64,000 nt of DNA from Pseudofulvibacter geojedonensis (lineage in GTDB: Bacteria; Bacteroidota; Bacteroidia; Flavobacteriales; Flavobacteriaceae), in the NCBI RefSeq assembly GCF_042675745.1, contig NZ_JBHTJM010000001.1:1-64000 (forward strand), written 5' to 3'. Below are positions 1 through 7,094 of the stretch, piece by piece. The notes under the pieces are model-generated. The model was not told where the DNA came from. It was given only the letters and a program-made list of their open reading frames with translations, and searched no databases. The position numbers were made by a program, and so were the translations under genes. Position 1 is the first letter of the stretch. Every line of letters begins with the position of its first letter.

Positions 1-26
1 TTAAAATAATTAGGAGAATTATACAT
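1..26 (-). CDS. Possible 5' end of the next cassette gene, cut by window edge
   Basis: An ATG on the minus strand at 26-24 opens a frame reading M-Y-N-S-P-N-Y-F that runs off the window. It lies about 40 nt inside the fifth cassette, further from the junction (67/68) than the starts of the four complete cassettes (10-25 nt). Only eight codons are visible, so this is a positional guess. Confidence 0.2.
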
Positions 27-61
27 TATGTTCCGTAATACTGATAAGAAAATACAATTGC

Positions 62-195
62 CCCTAACGGTTCGTGTATGGCTTCGTTGCGGAAAATGTC
101 CAACGGACTTTTCCGCCCTAGCCCCTAATTTAGCGAATCAGGCTGGATTTTCCATTTGGAAAATCCGACCGCAATGAGCTATACACAATGTTAGC
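62..195 (-). repeat. attC-like site D (end of cassette 68-676)
   Basis: On the plus strand the left arm is CTAACGGTTCGTGTATGGC and the right arm is GAGCTATACACAATGTTAGC. Their outer parts pair (CTAAC with GTTAG, GTGTAT with ATACAC, TTGCGG with CCGCAA) with extra bases in the left arm. Two inner hairpins, around 91-116 and 144-168, fill the centre. The left core is GTTAGGG read on the minus strand, and the right core is GTTAGC on the plus strand. Total 134 bp, within the known attC range. Locally more GC-rich than the rest of the window. Confidence 0.8.
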
Positions 196-203
196 ATACG
201 TAT

Positions 204-665
204 TTATTGTTTTCGTATAAAGCGCTGTCCATTATCGAAAAGGAGAGAAGTTTCGTTCAACACGCTAATTCCTAAGAATTCCGACATGATATTTAGTCCA
301 AATTTTTTATTTCGATATTCTACAACTGCGGGATAGTCATAAGTCTTACCATTCATAGTATTTGTGCTATCTATATATTGAAAATCCATTCCCGTTATAC
401 TCAATTCATTAATGGGTTCATTTGAATTGATTTTTGCCCAATGCTCAATTTCAATTTGGTCAATCTCTGGCAATGAAAATTTATTATGAGAAGTATTTTT
501 AGAATTGACAAATTCCCATTTACCAGAGATTGATACCAATATCGATTTTATTGAATCCATAACTTTTTCTTCCGATAATTCTTGGAGATTTGTATTGTCC
601 TTTTTTTGACCGCAAGAACATATAAAAACAAGTCCGATTATCAGTACAAAACTTTTTTTGTCCAT
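204..665 (-). CDS. Cassette D: small lipoprotein of unknown function
   Basis: 153 residues. It begins with a lysine-containing n-region, a hydrophobic stretch (about 6-16) and a lipobox-like ICSC with the acceptor cysteine at about 18, so it should be exported and lipid-anchored. The rest is hydrophilic with no domain I recognise. It would fit small bacterial lipoproteins that sense or shield, but nothing in the sequence fixes a role. The ATG lies 10 nt inside the cassette start and the stop lies 8 nt from the right arm of attC-like site D, so the gene fills its cassette. No Shine-Dalgarno site is visible. Confidence 0.75.
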   Translation of the reverse strand: MDKKSFVLIIGLVFICSCGQKKDNTNLQELSEEKVMDSIKSILVSISGKWEFVNSKNTSHNKFSLPEIDQIEIEHWAKINSNEPINELSITGMDFQYIDSTNTMNGKTYDYPAVVEYRNKKFGLNIMSEFLGISVLNETSLLFDNGQRFIRKQ

Positions 666-670
666 ATGTA

Positions 671-805
671 TGCTAACGGTCTCGTATAACCTTCAGTTAC
701 GGGTTAATATGTGTTAATTTTCGATTTAGCACTAGCGTTAGCAATTCGGAGTGGATTCGGACGTAGTCGAATCCGCCGTAATTGCGGTTATACATTGTTG
801 TGAGC
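671..805 (-). repeat. attC-like site C (end of cassette 677-1392)
   Basis: Plus-strand left arm GCTAACGGTCTCGTATAACC; right arm GGTTATACATTGTTGTGAGC. GTATAACC and GGTTATAC pair perfectly, and the outer cores are mismatched to each other (GCTAAC versus GTTGTGAGC), as expected when neighbouring cassettes carry different cores. The interior holds a second palindrome (GGATTCGGAC with GTCGAATCC at about 752-771). About 135 bp. Confidence 0.8.
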
Positions 806-812
806 TGGCTTT

Positions 813-1367
813 TTATTTCCATATTTCCCACCATTTTTTTGTTCCAATTCCGTTTTTAATTTGTTTTCGTTTTATTATTTCCGCTGTGTCAACTCCAAGA
901 GAAGTTCTTGCATTGTAAGCAGTCAAATAATCTTTATGATTTATAAAATCCCGAATCTTGTTATTTATTCGGTCGTCTCTAAATTTAGCTAAATGATGAA
1001 AGATTCCGATTCGAGAATATTTTTCTGAAACTTTGTCCATTTCGTTTAACGCGATATCTTTCATTTCCTCATCTCCGCTTTTTATCTCGTTTATGTAACT
1101 CGCCCATATAATTTTCATAGTTGGGCTTTTCGATAAGTTCAACCTTTTTTGTAAAATAGGAAGTGAGTCAGTCGATTTCATTATTGTCAACGTTTCGCCA
1201 ATCAAATTGTCTCCATTCTTTTCGAGCATTTCAATTAGGATTCGCTCAACTTCTACTTTTTCCTTTTCGGTCAAGCTCAAAACAATGTGTTCATTACTAA
1301 ATCCATTCCGATTTTGGTAATCAGATGGTGGAATTAGTTCTTTTATCAATTGTTCAATGTTTCTCAC
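813..1367 (-). CDS. Cassette C: helical, HEAT-repeat-like protein of unknown function
   Basis: 184 residues if the GTG at 1367 is used. The open frame extends to 1439, but that part lies inside attC-like site B and beyond the cassette boundary at 1392, so an earlier start is unlikely. The protein is charged and rich in predicted helices. Repeated segments of the form of paired helices (ILIEMLEKNGDNLIGETLT, LPILQKRLNLS, DIALNEMDKVS) suggest HEAT/armadillo-like repeats as in small immunity or adaptor proteins; this is inference. No signal peptide or membrane segment. The stop lies 7 nt from site C. Confidence 0.65.
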   Translation of the reverse strand: MRNIEQLIKELIPPSDYQNRNGFSNEHIVLSLTEKEKVEVERILIEMLEKNGDNLIGETLTIMKSTDSLPILQKRLNLSKSPTMKIIWASYINEIKSGDEEMKDIALNEMDKVSEKYSRIGIFHHLAKFRDDRINNKIRDFINHKDYLTAYNARTSLGVDTAEIIKRKQIKNGIGTKKWWEIWK

Positions 1368-1386
1368 TTCGTTTTTTTCAGCTTGC

Positions 1387-1516
1387 TCACAACGGTTTGC
1401 ATATGGCTTGTGGCGGTTTAGAAGCACTTTCCTGTCCACCTGAGATGAACTTGGCTACGAAGCGAAAACCTTGCCTGCAGACGTTCACTCGCCATAAGCT
1501 ATATGCTTTGTTGTGC
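1387..1516 (-). repeat. attC-like site B (end of cassette 1393-2190)
   Basis: Plus-strand left arm TCACAACGGTTTGCATATGG and right arm AAGCTATATGCTTTGTTGTG. GCATATGGCTT pairs with AAGCTATATGC, and a GGCGG / CGCC pair continues the stem inward. Outer cores TCACAAC and GTTGTGC differ at one position. About 130 bp, with GC-rich inner sequence. Confidence 0.8.
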
Positions 1517-1524
1517 TGCGTTTT

Positions 1525-2169
1525 TTATTTTCTTTTTCTCCAAATTATATATTCTACCTTACATTCTTGAAGTTGCTCTTCAGTCAATTCAAGTTGATCA
1601 AGATTGTCCAACATTTCTTCGGTCATTGTAAAGTCACCTGTCACTTCGTAATAAATGTTTGAACTGTCAGTGTACAAGTATGTGTGTTGGTGATAATTTG
1701 TTGAATTTTTAAAATCATTGTTTCGCTTTTCCTTGACTTCTTGATATGTGTCTCCCACTCGAACTCCGTATTGGTCAATTGCACTTGAACTTACTATTCT
1801 GATTTCGTCAAGTTTGAATTTATTGTCAGGGTCAAAATTCAAATAAGCAATAGGATTATCATCGTCCTTCAAAATGTCTATATAAGTAAAGTCAGGTCCG
1901 TCTTGTTGGCCAATATTCGCTTCTACCCAATAAGGTTCGTAATAGTTTTTCAAAGGCATCAACATATTCTTTTCAGGGAAAGGAATTGAAAATTTGTCAA
2001 GCGAATTTTCAGATATAACGATTTCACGATAATCTTTTGTCTGTCCAACTGTTTTCGTTTCAATTTGAGATTCTTCTGTCGGTTTTTTGTCAACCACTTT
2101 CTTGTCTTGACTGTTTGTCGAGCAACTTATTAGGCCAATCAGAAATATGTAGAATAGGATTTGTTTCAT
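1525..2169 (-). CDS. Cassette B: lipoprotein of unknown function
   Basis: 214 residues from the ATG at 2169, chosen because it starts a clean lipoprotein signal (MKQILFYIFLIGLISCS, cysteine at 16) and lies 21 nt inside the cassette. The frame extends to 2307, but that part is inside attC-like site A. After a linker rich in K, E and T, residues about 50-214 form a soluble domain containing GDTYQEVKEKRN-type sequence. This faintly recalls lipoproteins whose tail follows the pattern of a value measured, then thresholded, but I do not recognise a family. The stop is 8 nt from site B. Confidence 0.72.
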   Translation of the reverse strand: MKQILFYIFLIGLISCSTNSQDKKVVDKKPTEESQIETKTVGQTKDYREIVISENSLDKFSIPFPEKNMLMPLKNYYEPYWVEANIGQQDGPDFTYIDILKDDDNPIAYLNFDPDNKFKLDEIRIVSSSAIDQYGVRVGDTYQEVKEKRNNDFKNSTNYHQHTYLYTDSSNIYYEVTGDFTMTEEMLDNLDQLELTEEQLQECKVEYIIWRKRK

Positions 2170-2184
2170 GTCTTTTTTAATGCA

Positions 2185-2315
2185 GCACAACGGTCTCGGG
2201 TATGAAACGTAGGGCATTTCGAAGCGCTTAACTGTCCGCCCGAAAATGAGCCTATTAAGAACCCGAAACTTGCTGAAACCACTGTCCGCCCTATGTTTTA
2301 TACCCATTGTTGGGC
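2185..2315 (-). repeat. attC-like site A (end of cassette 2191-3810)
   Basis: Plus-strand left arm GCACAACGGTCTCGGGTATG; right arm TTTTATACCCATTGTTGGGC. GGGTATGAAAC pairs with GTTTTATACCC (one wobble or mismatch), and GTAGGGC pairs with GCCCTAT further in. Outer cores GCACAAC and GTTGGGC do not match each other but match the far end of their own cassettes. About 131 bp. Confidence 0.82.
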
Positions 2316-2329
2316 CTAGTTTTTTTCTT

Positions 2330-3790
2330 TTATAGCCATATTAAGTTCTTAGACTTTTCTTTGTCCTCCTTTATAGTTTGACGTTCACCATCTGGTTTGT
2401 AGTCTACGGATTTTATTAAACTGCCATCTTCCTCAAAAATTTCCCATCTCCCAATTCTAAATTCTGAATTTGGGTCATACAAGTCCTTTTGTTCAGGATT
2501 TCGATTGTCAAGTTTTCTCAATGAGCCACTCATCATTATTTTACCATCTGCGTATTTCCACTCATAATAACTAGTTAGTAGTAAACCATTTTCAAAATCA
2601 CACTCTAATTGTTTCTGGCCATTGTCATGAAATTCAATCATTTTACCATGCATGATACCATCTTCATACTCTTGGTAGTTATCAATTTTGCCATTGTCAT
2701 GAAATGATTTCACAATACATCTCGAGTTTGTTCCTTCAAATTCATGGATGCTCATAAAATGTTCTTTCGCAATCACGAAGTAAGTTGTTTCCGGTTTGTT
2801 TGGTATGTGCTCAAAGTAAAATTCTACCCTGTCATCATTGTCAAGTCGAAGTAATTGTTTAGCTACACCATCACTCATTATTGCTCTATCTAAATTTTCC
2901 TTTTTAATTGGTTCTTTTGAGTAAACAAACAAATGCTTCGAGCAATACTGGTCTTCAGGTGTTTCATAAAATATTTTCAGTTCTTCAACTTCTTCATATT
3001 CACAAAGGGTATCATCGTAGAATTCAACTTCCTTAATTTTTATTCCTTTGGGAAATTCATCTAGAAAATCATTCTTCTTACTTTGCTTTTCAAACTCCTC
3101 TTCTAACTTAATGGCTACATCAGTTCCTCTATAACCCGCTGAAGCAATAAATTGTACAGTGGGATTTACCAAAATAAATTTCTGGGCGAAAAAGACACCA
3201 ATTACTATGTAAATTGAATTTGTAAATAAATAAAGAGATGCCAATGACCCAAGAAGTAGCAACAAGGAACCAAAAAAATAGAGGTTTCTCTTTTTTTGCC
3301 ATAACATAGCAGTCATAAATCCACTCTGAATTTGGTCGATTACACCATTTACTTTGTCAAAAGTGTTATAGTCAAAATAGATTAAGTATAACCCGACAGC
3401 TAAACCAAGATATAAGTCTATAAAGTACGCTAAGATTCCACCTAAGATGAGGCCTAAATATTTTAAATTACGGATAATTCTATAATGTAAAATGTAAGCA
3501 CGTTCTTTTCGGGAATATAACTTGTCCAATGAACCGTCTACATGTGCCTTCGTTGGGAACTTGGAACTTAACTTTTCTTCAAGTGAATTTTTGGAATAAT
3601 TAAAGATCCTTTGAAGTGATTTTGGCCAATATTTCTTTGACGTGATTGGGTTAATTAGCAAATCCTTATATGGATCATAAAAGAAGAAGTTTGCATTGCA
3701 AGCTTTGATAAATTCTTCTTTTTGCTCATCCGAGAAACCTTTAAGGTTGCCTCGTTTCTCCATGTAATATATTGCCTGGTTAAATTCCAT
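2330..3790 (-). CDS. Cassette A: membrane protein with MORN_2-like C-terminal repeats
   Basis: 486 residues from the ATG at 3790 (the frame opens at a TTG at 3799, which is less likely). Residues about 1-90 are soluble. Two pairs of membrane segments follow: about 105-140 (LGLILGGILAYFIDLYLGLAV) and about 167-205 (LYFFGSLLLLLGSLASLYLF). Residues about 360-480 hold repeats of the form FHDNGK...EYEDG..HGK, FHDNGQ...DFENG and a third with WEIFEEDGSL, which is the pattern of the MORN_2 (toxin-antitoxin YwqK-type) repeat. It is the first, presumably best expressed, cassette. Function unknown; large for a cassette gene. Confidence 0.75.
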   Translation of the reverse strand: MEFNQAIYYMEKRGNLKGFSDEQKEEFIKACNANFFFYDPYKDLLINPITSKKYWPKSLQRIFNYSKNSLEEKLSSKFPTKAHVDGSLDKLYSRKERAYILHYRIIRNLKYLGLILGGILAYFIDLYLGLAVGLYLIYFDYNTFDKVNGVIDQIQSGFMTAMLWQKKRNLYFFGSLLLLLGSLASLYLFTNSIYIVIGVFFAQKFILVNPTVQFIASAGYRGTDVAIKLEEEFEKQSKKNDFLDEFPKGIKIKEVEFYDDTLCEYEEVEELKIFYETPEDQYCSKHLFVYSKEPIKKENLDRAIMSDGVAKQLLRLDNDDRVEFYFEHIPNKPETTYFVIAKEHFMSIHEFEGTNSRCIVKSFHDNGKIDNYQEYEDGIMHGKMIEFHDNGQKQLECDFENGLLLTSYYEWKYADGKIMMSGSLRKLDNRNPEQKDLYDPNSEFRIGRWEIFEEDGSLIKSVDYKPDGERQTIKEDKEKSKNLIWL

Positions 3791-3799
3791 CTTTTTCAA

Positions 3800-3850
3800 A
3801 TTAGGCCCAACAATTATATAAACGTAATTACGTTTATATGTTTTATAGCA
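3800..3850 (-). other. attI-like junction with a 24-bp perfect palindrome
   Basis: Between the recombinase stop (3851) and the first cassette gene lies a GTTGGGC core (3811-3805 on the minus strand), at which the first cassette begins. Directly beside it, 3816-3839 is a perfect palindrome, ATATAAACGTAA followed by TTACGTTTATAT. Unlike the attC-like sites this stretch is short and has no long inner stem, as expected for an attI that is bound as double-stranded DNA. Assignment as attI is by position and is inferred. Confidence 0.6.
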
Positions 3851-4987
3851 CTAAGATATCAAATCTAATGGACTTTGTACTGTCTGTAGTTGTTTTTTGG
3901 CTACTTGTGTATAAACTTCGGTGGTTTTACTACTACTATGACCTAATAAACACTGTATATATCTTAAGTCTGTGTTATTTTCTAATAAATGGGTAGCAAA
4001 ACTATGTCTTAACATATGCGGTGTAACACTTTTTTTTATGTTAGCTTTTTCTCCAGCTCTTTTTACTATTTTTAAAACACTACTTGCCGAATATTGTTGC
4101 CCTATATTACCTTCAAATAAATAATGTTTAGGCTGCCATTCTTTAAAATAGATTCTTAAGTCTGTTAAAGTTGTTTTAGACAAAATACTATATCTATCTT
4201 TGTTGCCTTTTGCGTTTACTATATGTATAAGCATCCTCTTACTATCAATATCTGTAAGCTTTAAATTTAATAGTTCAGATCTACGCAAACCAGCAGAGTA
4301 GAGCAATGAAATTATACACTTATGCTTTGTGTTGTTGGTACTGTTAATAAGAATTTTTATTTCTTCTATACTTAGTACTTTTGGTAGTTTTTTTTCTGGT
4401 CTGGGTCTTTCAATTTCATAAAAACGATTGGGCATACCTAATACCATTTCAAAGTAAAATTTAATACTATTTATTGCTTGATGAATATAAGAATTAGATT
4501 TTCCTTGATTATTTAATTCTTTTAAGTATTGCCTTACTTCATTTTCTGTAATTTGATTGAGTGGTAAATTATAAAATCTATTGATGAACTTTTCAAATAA
4601 TGATATATAGGTTTTAGCGGTGTTATATGAATACCTTTTTAATTCTAGTTTTAACAAATATTCTTCTGGACATACTTTGTAGCTGTTGGGTAATTTTCTG
4701 TTTCTATACTTATCTATATTTAGTTTTTGATTGTTATTAAAAGATTTATTTATAAAAAACAACCTTGTGTCAACCCACGCAATCCCTTTAAATGTATCAA
4801 AAATCTGAGTCAATACTGCTTCATTGTTCTTAACATATACCATATTGTATTTTTTACTCCACTTTGGGTTAGGTAGTGTTCTTATTAAGTTTTCAATTGT
4901 TTTGTTTGGTTGAAAAACTATACCAATCATTTTTTCTTGATGAATAAGTAAATGCTTTATGCTTATGTATAATCCACTCTTTATCAT
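3851..4987 (-). CDS. Tyrosine recombinase, putative integrase of the cassette array
   Basis: 378 residues (359 if the ATG at 4930 is the start). Residues about 20-85 form an extra N-terminal domain (TLPNPKWSKKYNMVYVKNN). Residues about 105-195 are a SAM-like core-binding domain (TAKTYISLFEKFINRFY). The catalytic domain follows with R in SAGLRRSELL, K in GNKDRYSI, HMLRH, the later H in LLGHSS and the nucleophile Y in TTEVYTQV; all five landmarks are intact. The segment of about 20 residues typical of IntI between the K and HxxR patches is absent, so it resembles XerC/D more than classical IntI. It points toward the cassettes, the reverse of most integrons. Confidence 0.85.
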   Translation of the reverse strand: MIKSGLYISIKHLLIHQEKMIGIVFQPNKTIENLIRTLPNPKWSKKYNMVYVKNNEAVLTQIFDTFKGIAWVDTRLFFINKSFNNNQKLNIDKYRNRKLPNSYKVCPEEYLLKLELKRYSYNTAKTYISLFEKFINRFYNLPLNQITENEVRQYLKELNNQGKSNSYIHQAINSIKFYFEMVLGMPNRFYEIERPRPEKKLPKVLSIEEIKILINSTNNTKHKCIISLLYSAGLRRSELLNLKLTDIDSKRMLIHIVNAKGNKDRYSILSKTTLTDLRIYFKEWQPKHYLFEGNIGQQYSASSVLKIVKRAGEKANIKKSVTPHMLRHSFATHLLENNTDLRYIQCLLGHSSSKTTEVYTQVAKKQLQTVQSPLDLIS

Positions 4988-5071
4988 GTTGTTATAATAA
5001 GGTTAAAAACGGTAGAAACCTAAATTATGCGTATTTTTATACGTATAAATAACCGTATAATTATACTGATA
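4988..5071. promoter_or_regulatory. Divergent intergenic region with small palindromes
   Basis: 84 bp separate the recombinase from a divergent gene. It contains the perfect palindrome TATACGTATA (5038-5047) and further CGTAT / ATACG / CGTATAATTATAC words. The words share ACGTAT/AACGTAAT content with the palindrome next to the first cassette. I see no clear TAnnTTTG box on either strand. Operator or recombinase-binding function is possible but inferred. Confidence 0.35.
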
Positions 5072-5443
5072 ATGGAAAGAGCTTGTTTAAATTGTAATGA
5101 AAAAATAGAAGGTAGAATAGATAAGATATATTGTTCTACTTATTGTAAATCATCTTATCACTATAAAATAAAGAAGAAGAAAACTGTTACACGTTTTAAA
5201 GAAGTGAATGAGCAATTAAAAATTAACCGATCTATATTAAAGCATTTTCATACTACAGGAAAAACTATTATGAGGAAAGAAGAGTTGTTTAAAAAAGGGT
5301 TTAACCCCAATTTTTTCACTAATTATTGGAAAAATAGTAAAAATGATATCTATCTATTTTGTTATGAATATGGTTATTTATCTTTAAAAGAAGCTAACAA
5401 AGAAAAATACCTTTTAATAAACTGGCAACCCTATATGCAATAA
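5072..5443 (+). CDS. Small zinc-ribbon protein conserved in Flavobacteriia
   Basis: 123 residues from the ATG at 5072 (the frame opens upstream at 5027, but that part is AT-rich palindromic DNA). The N terminus has a CxxC...CxxxC zinc site: CLNCNEKIEGR and YCSTYCKSSY. A basic linker (KIKKKK) follows, then an alpha/beta domain (GFNPNFFTNYWKNSKNDIY, FCYEYGYLSL). I recognise this as a short, widespread flavobacterial family with no known function; nucleic-acid binding is plausible from the zinc ribbon and basic charge. It marks the conserved chromosome next to the cassette array. Confidence 0.75.
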   Translation: MERACLNCNEKIEGRIDKIYCSTYCKSSYHYKIKKKKTVTRFKEVNEQLKINRSILKHFHTTGKTIMRKEELFKKGFNPNFFTNYWKNSKNDIYLFCYEYGYLSLKEANKEKYLLINWQPYMQ

Positions 5444-5461
5444 AGTATTTGTTTACTTTAT
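5440..5461. terminator. Weak AT-rich hairpin between convergent genes
   Basis: ATAAAGTA (5440-5447) and TACTTTAT (5454-5461) form an 8-bp stem with a 6-nt loop, spanning the stop codons of the two convergent genes. No GC-rich base and no clean T tract, so only a possible bidirectional terminator. Confidence 0.3.
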
Positions 5462-5824
5462 GGTAACATTTTTTATGGTAGCAATGCTATCGCAATTTTC
5501 AACATCAAACTCATAAGTTTTGTTGTTAAACTCACTGTGTATTTTGTAGCGTTTACAAGACTTGAGTTTTGTATTGCTTTTAGAAAAATCTACAGATCCG
5601 TTTAAATATGTATAGCTAATTATTGCCGTATCTAGAACTTTGCTGTTAATCATTTGCTGAACCTCTGGATCAAAAGCTCGCTTTTTTAATCTAATATCTT
5701 GTAAAGTTCTGCAGTTAGGCAAGTAGCAAAAAGAAGTGTCTTTTTTTTGCCAAATAAAATATACAACAATACAGCCTAGCAAGGCTCCAAATAAATAAAA
5801 AGCTAAACGCTGAAAAAAACTCAT
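5453..5824 (-). CDS. DUF4258-like membrane-anchored protein
   Basis: 123 residues. One membrane segment near the N terminus (about 7-24, LAFYLFGALLGCIVVYFIW), then a small periplasmic domain with the pattern CYLPNCRTLQDIRLKKR and four cysteines in total beyond the membrane segment (about 33, 38, 90, 105), which could pair. I recall a DUF4258-type protein next to alanine dehydrogenase in many Flavobacteriaceae. It lies 19 bp after ald on the same strand and is probably the last gene of the porX-tsaE-ald operon. Role unknown. Confidence 0.7.
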   Translation of the reverse strand: MSFFQRLAFYLFGALLGCIVVYFIWQKKDTSFCYLPNCRTLQDIRLKKRAFDPEVQQMINSKVLDTAIISYTYLNGSVDFSKSNTKLKSCKRYKIHSEFNNKTYEFDVENCDSIATIKNVTIK

Positions 5825-5843
5825 ACTATGAGGTATCTTAAAA

Positions 5844-7041
5844 TTAAAAAATTAATAGGTTGGCATCGTTATACGGTAAACCAAACCAATCTGAAACCGA
5901 TTTACTGGTTAAAATTCCGTGGTAAAAATACAAACCATTTTTCAATCCTTTATCAAAACGTATAGCTTTTTCTATACCGCCGCTTTCTGCTATTTCTAAC
6001 AAGTAAGGAGTAAAGATGTTGCTTATTGCATTAGAAGCTGTTCTAGAGTATCTTGAAGGTATGTTAGGAACACAATAATGTACCACACCGTGTTTTGTAA
6101 AAGTTGGATGATCGTGAGTGGTGATTTCTGAGGTTTCAAAAATACCTCCCATATCTATGCTTACATCAATAATTACAGCTCCAGGTTTCATTTTTTCTAC
6201 CATTTCTTCTGTAACTAAAACCGGAGCTCTGTTTTTTCCTCTTACTGCACCAATAACTACATCTGCTCTTCTAAGAGATTTTGTTAAGTTTTTAGGTTGA
6301 AGGGTAGAGGTGTAAACAGTTTGACCAAGATTGTTTTGTAGACAACGCAATTTGGTTAAAGAATTGTCAAAAACTTTTACATTAGCACCTAAACCAATGG
6401 CCGAACGAGCAGCAAATTCGCCAACTGTACCAGCACCTATAATAACAACTTCTGTAGGAGGTACACCAGTAATATTACCCATTAGCAAACCATTACCTTG
6501 GTTACTATTTGCTAATAATTCTGAAGATATTAATACAGAAGCAGTACCTGCTATTTCACTTAAAGCTCTTACAGCAGGAAACATTCCTGCGTCATCTTTA
6601 ATAAACTCAAAAGCTATAGCGGTAATTCTTTTGCTAGCAAGAGTTTCGAAATACTTTTTGGTTTGTGTTTTTATTTGTAACGCAGAAAGAAGAATAGTCT
6701 GAGGGTTAATCATATCCAATTCGTCTAGAGTAGGAGGTTCTACTTTTAAGATAATTGGGCATGAGAACACCTTTTTAGAATCTTTTGTTACTTCAGCTCC
6801 TGCTTCACTATAGTCGNNNNNNNNNNNNNNNNNNNNNNNNNNNNNNNNNNNNNNNNNNNNNNNNNNNNNNNNNNNNNNNNNNNNNNNNNNNNNNNNNNNN
6901 NNNNNNNNNNNNNNNTTTTTCTTGATAAGAAGTTTCTTTAGGTATACCAATAAAAAGTTCTCCTCTTTTACTGATAATTTCTAATGTTTCTTCTTGTGGT
7001 AATAACTGTTGCTTTGAAAAAGGTGATAGCGGATTACTCAT
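5844..7041 (-). CDS. ald: Alanine dehydrogenase, interrupted by an assembly gap
   Basis: Converts L-alanine to pyruvate and ammonia with NAD+. N-terminal part (7041-6916): MSNPLSPFSKQQLLPQEE and GELFIGIPKETSYQEK. After the gap: DYSEAGAEVTKDSKKVF, KVEPPT, FEFIKDDAG and the NAD-binding turn IIGAGTVGEFAARSA, then GGIFETSEITTHDHPTF near the C terminus. The two parts are out of frame across the 99 N, so the real missing length must be 2 modulo 3 (98, 101 or 104 nt); about 34 residues would suit the family. I take this as one intact gene with a badly sized gap. It sits 53 bp after tsaE in the same operon. Confidence 0.9.
6817..6915. other. Assembly gap (99 N)
   Basis: A run of 99 unknown bases inside ald. 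The flanking coding frames do not agree, so the number of N is an estimate, not the true length. It separates the nucleotide sequence of the substrate-binding part of the enzyme. Confidence 1.
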
Positions 7042-7094
7042 TCGTTAAGTTGGTTTAACACCAAATTACAAATAAATTGTTAATTACAATCAAT

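Larger units (their letters stand above)
1..4987 (-). mobile_element. Integron-like cassette array with its own tyrosine recombinase
   Basis: Four complete gene cassettes (68-676, 677-1392, 1393-2190, 2191-3810) and the edge of a fifth (below 68) lie in line, each with one minus-strand gene followed by an imperfect palindrome of about 130 bp. The recombinase gene at 3851-4987 lies at the proximal end. Each cassette is bounded by 9-10 bp inverted copies of one core version: GTTGGGCCTA, GTTGTGCTGC, GTTGTGAGC and GTTAGCATAC. In known integrons the R' core at a cassette start is complementary to the R'' core of its own attC, which is what is seen here. That the array is mobile is inferred. It continues past the left window edge, so cassette number is unknown. 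Confidence 0.82.

Noticed and set aside
1325..1570. Plus-strand open frame of 81 codons
   Set aside because: It lies across attC-like site B and the ends of two cassette genes on the other strand; its sequence is site sequence, and no family is visible.
1..3850. CRISPR array or transposon with terminal repeats as explanation of the palindromes
   Set aside because: Repeats are 130 bp, differ in sequence, are 600-1600 bp apart and have a gene each in one orientation; CRISPR has short identical repeats. Terminal inverted repeats would lack the long palindrome at one end only.
3851..4987. Phage or conjugative element integrase
   Set aside because: No phage or transfer genes lie nearby, and cassettes with attC-like ends abut it. 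Not fully excluded.
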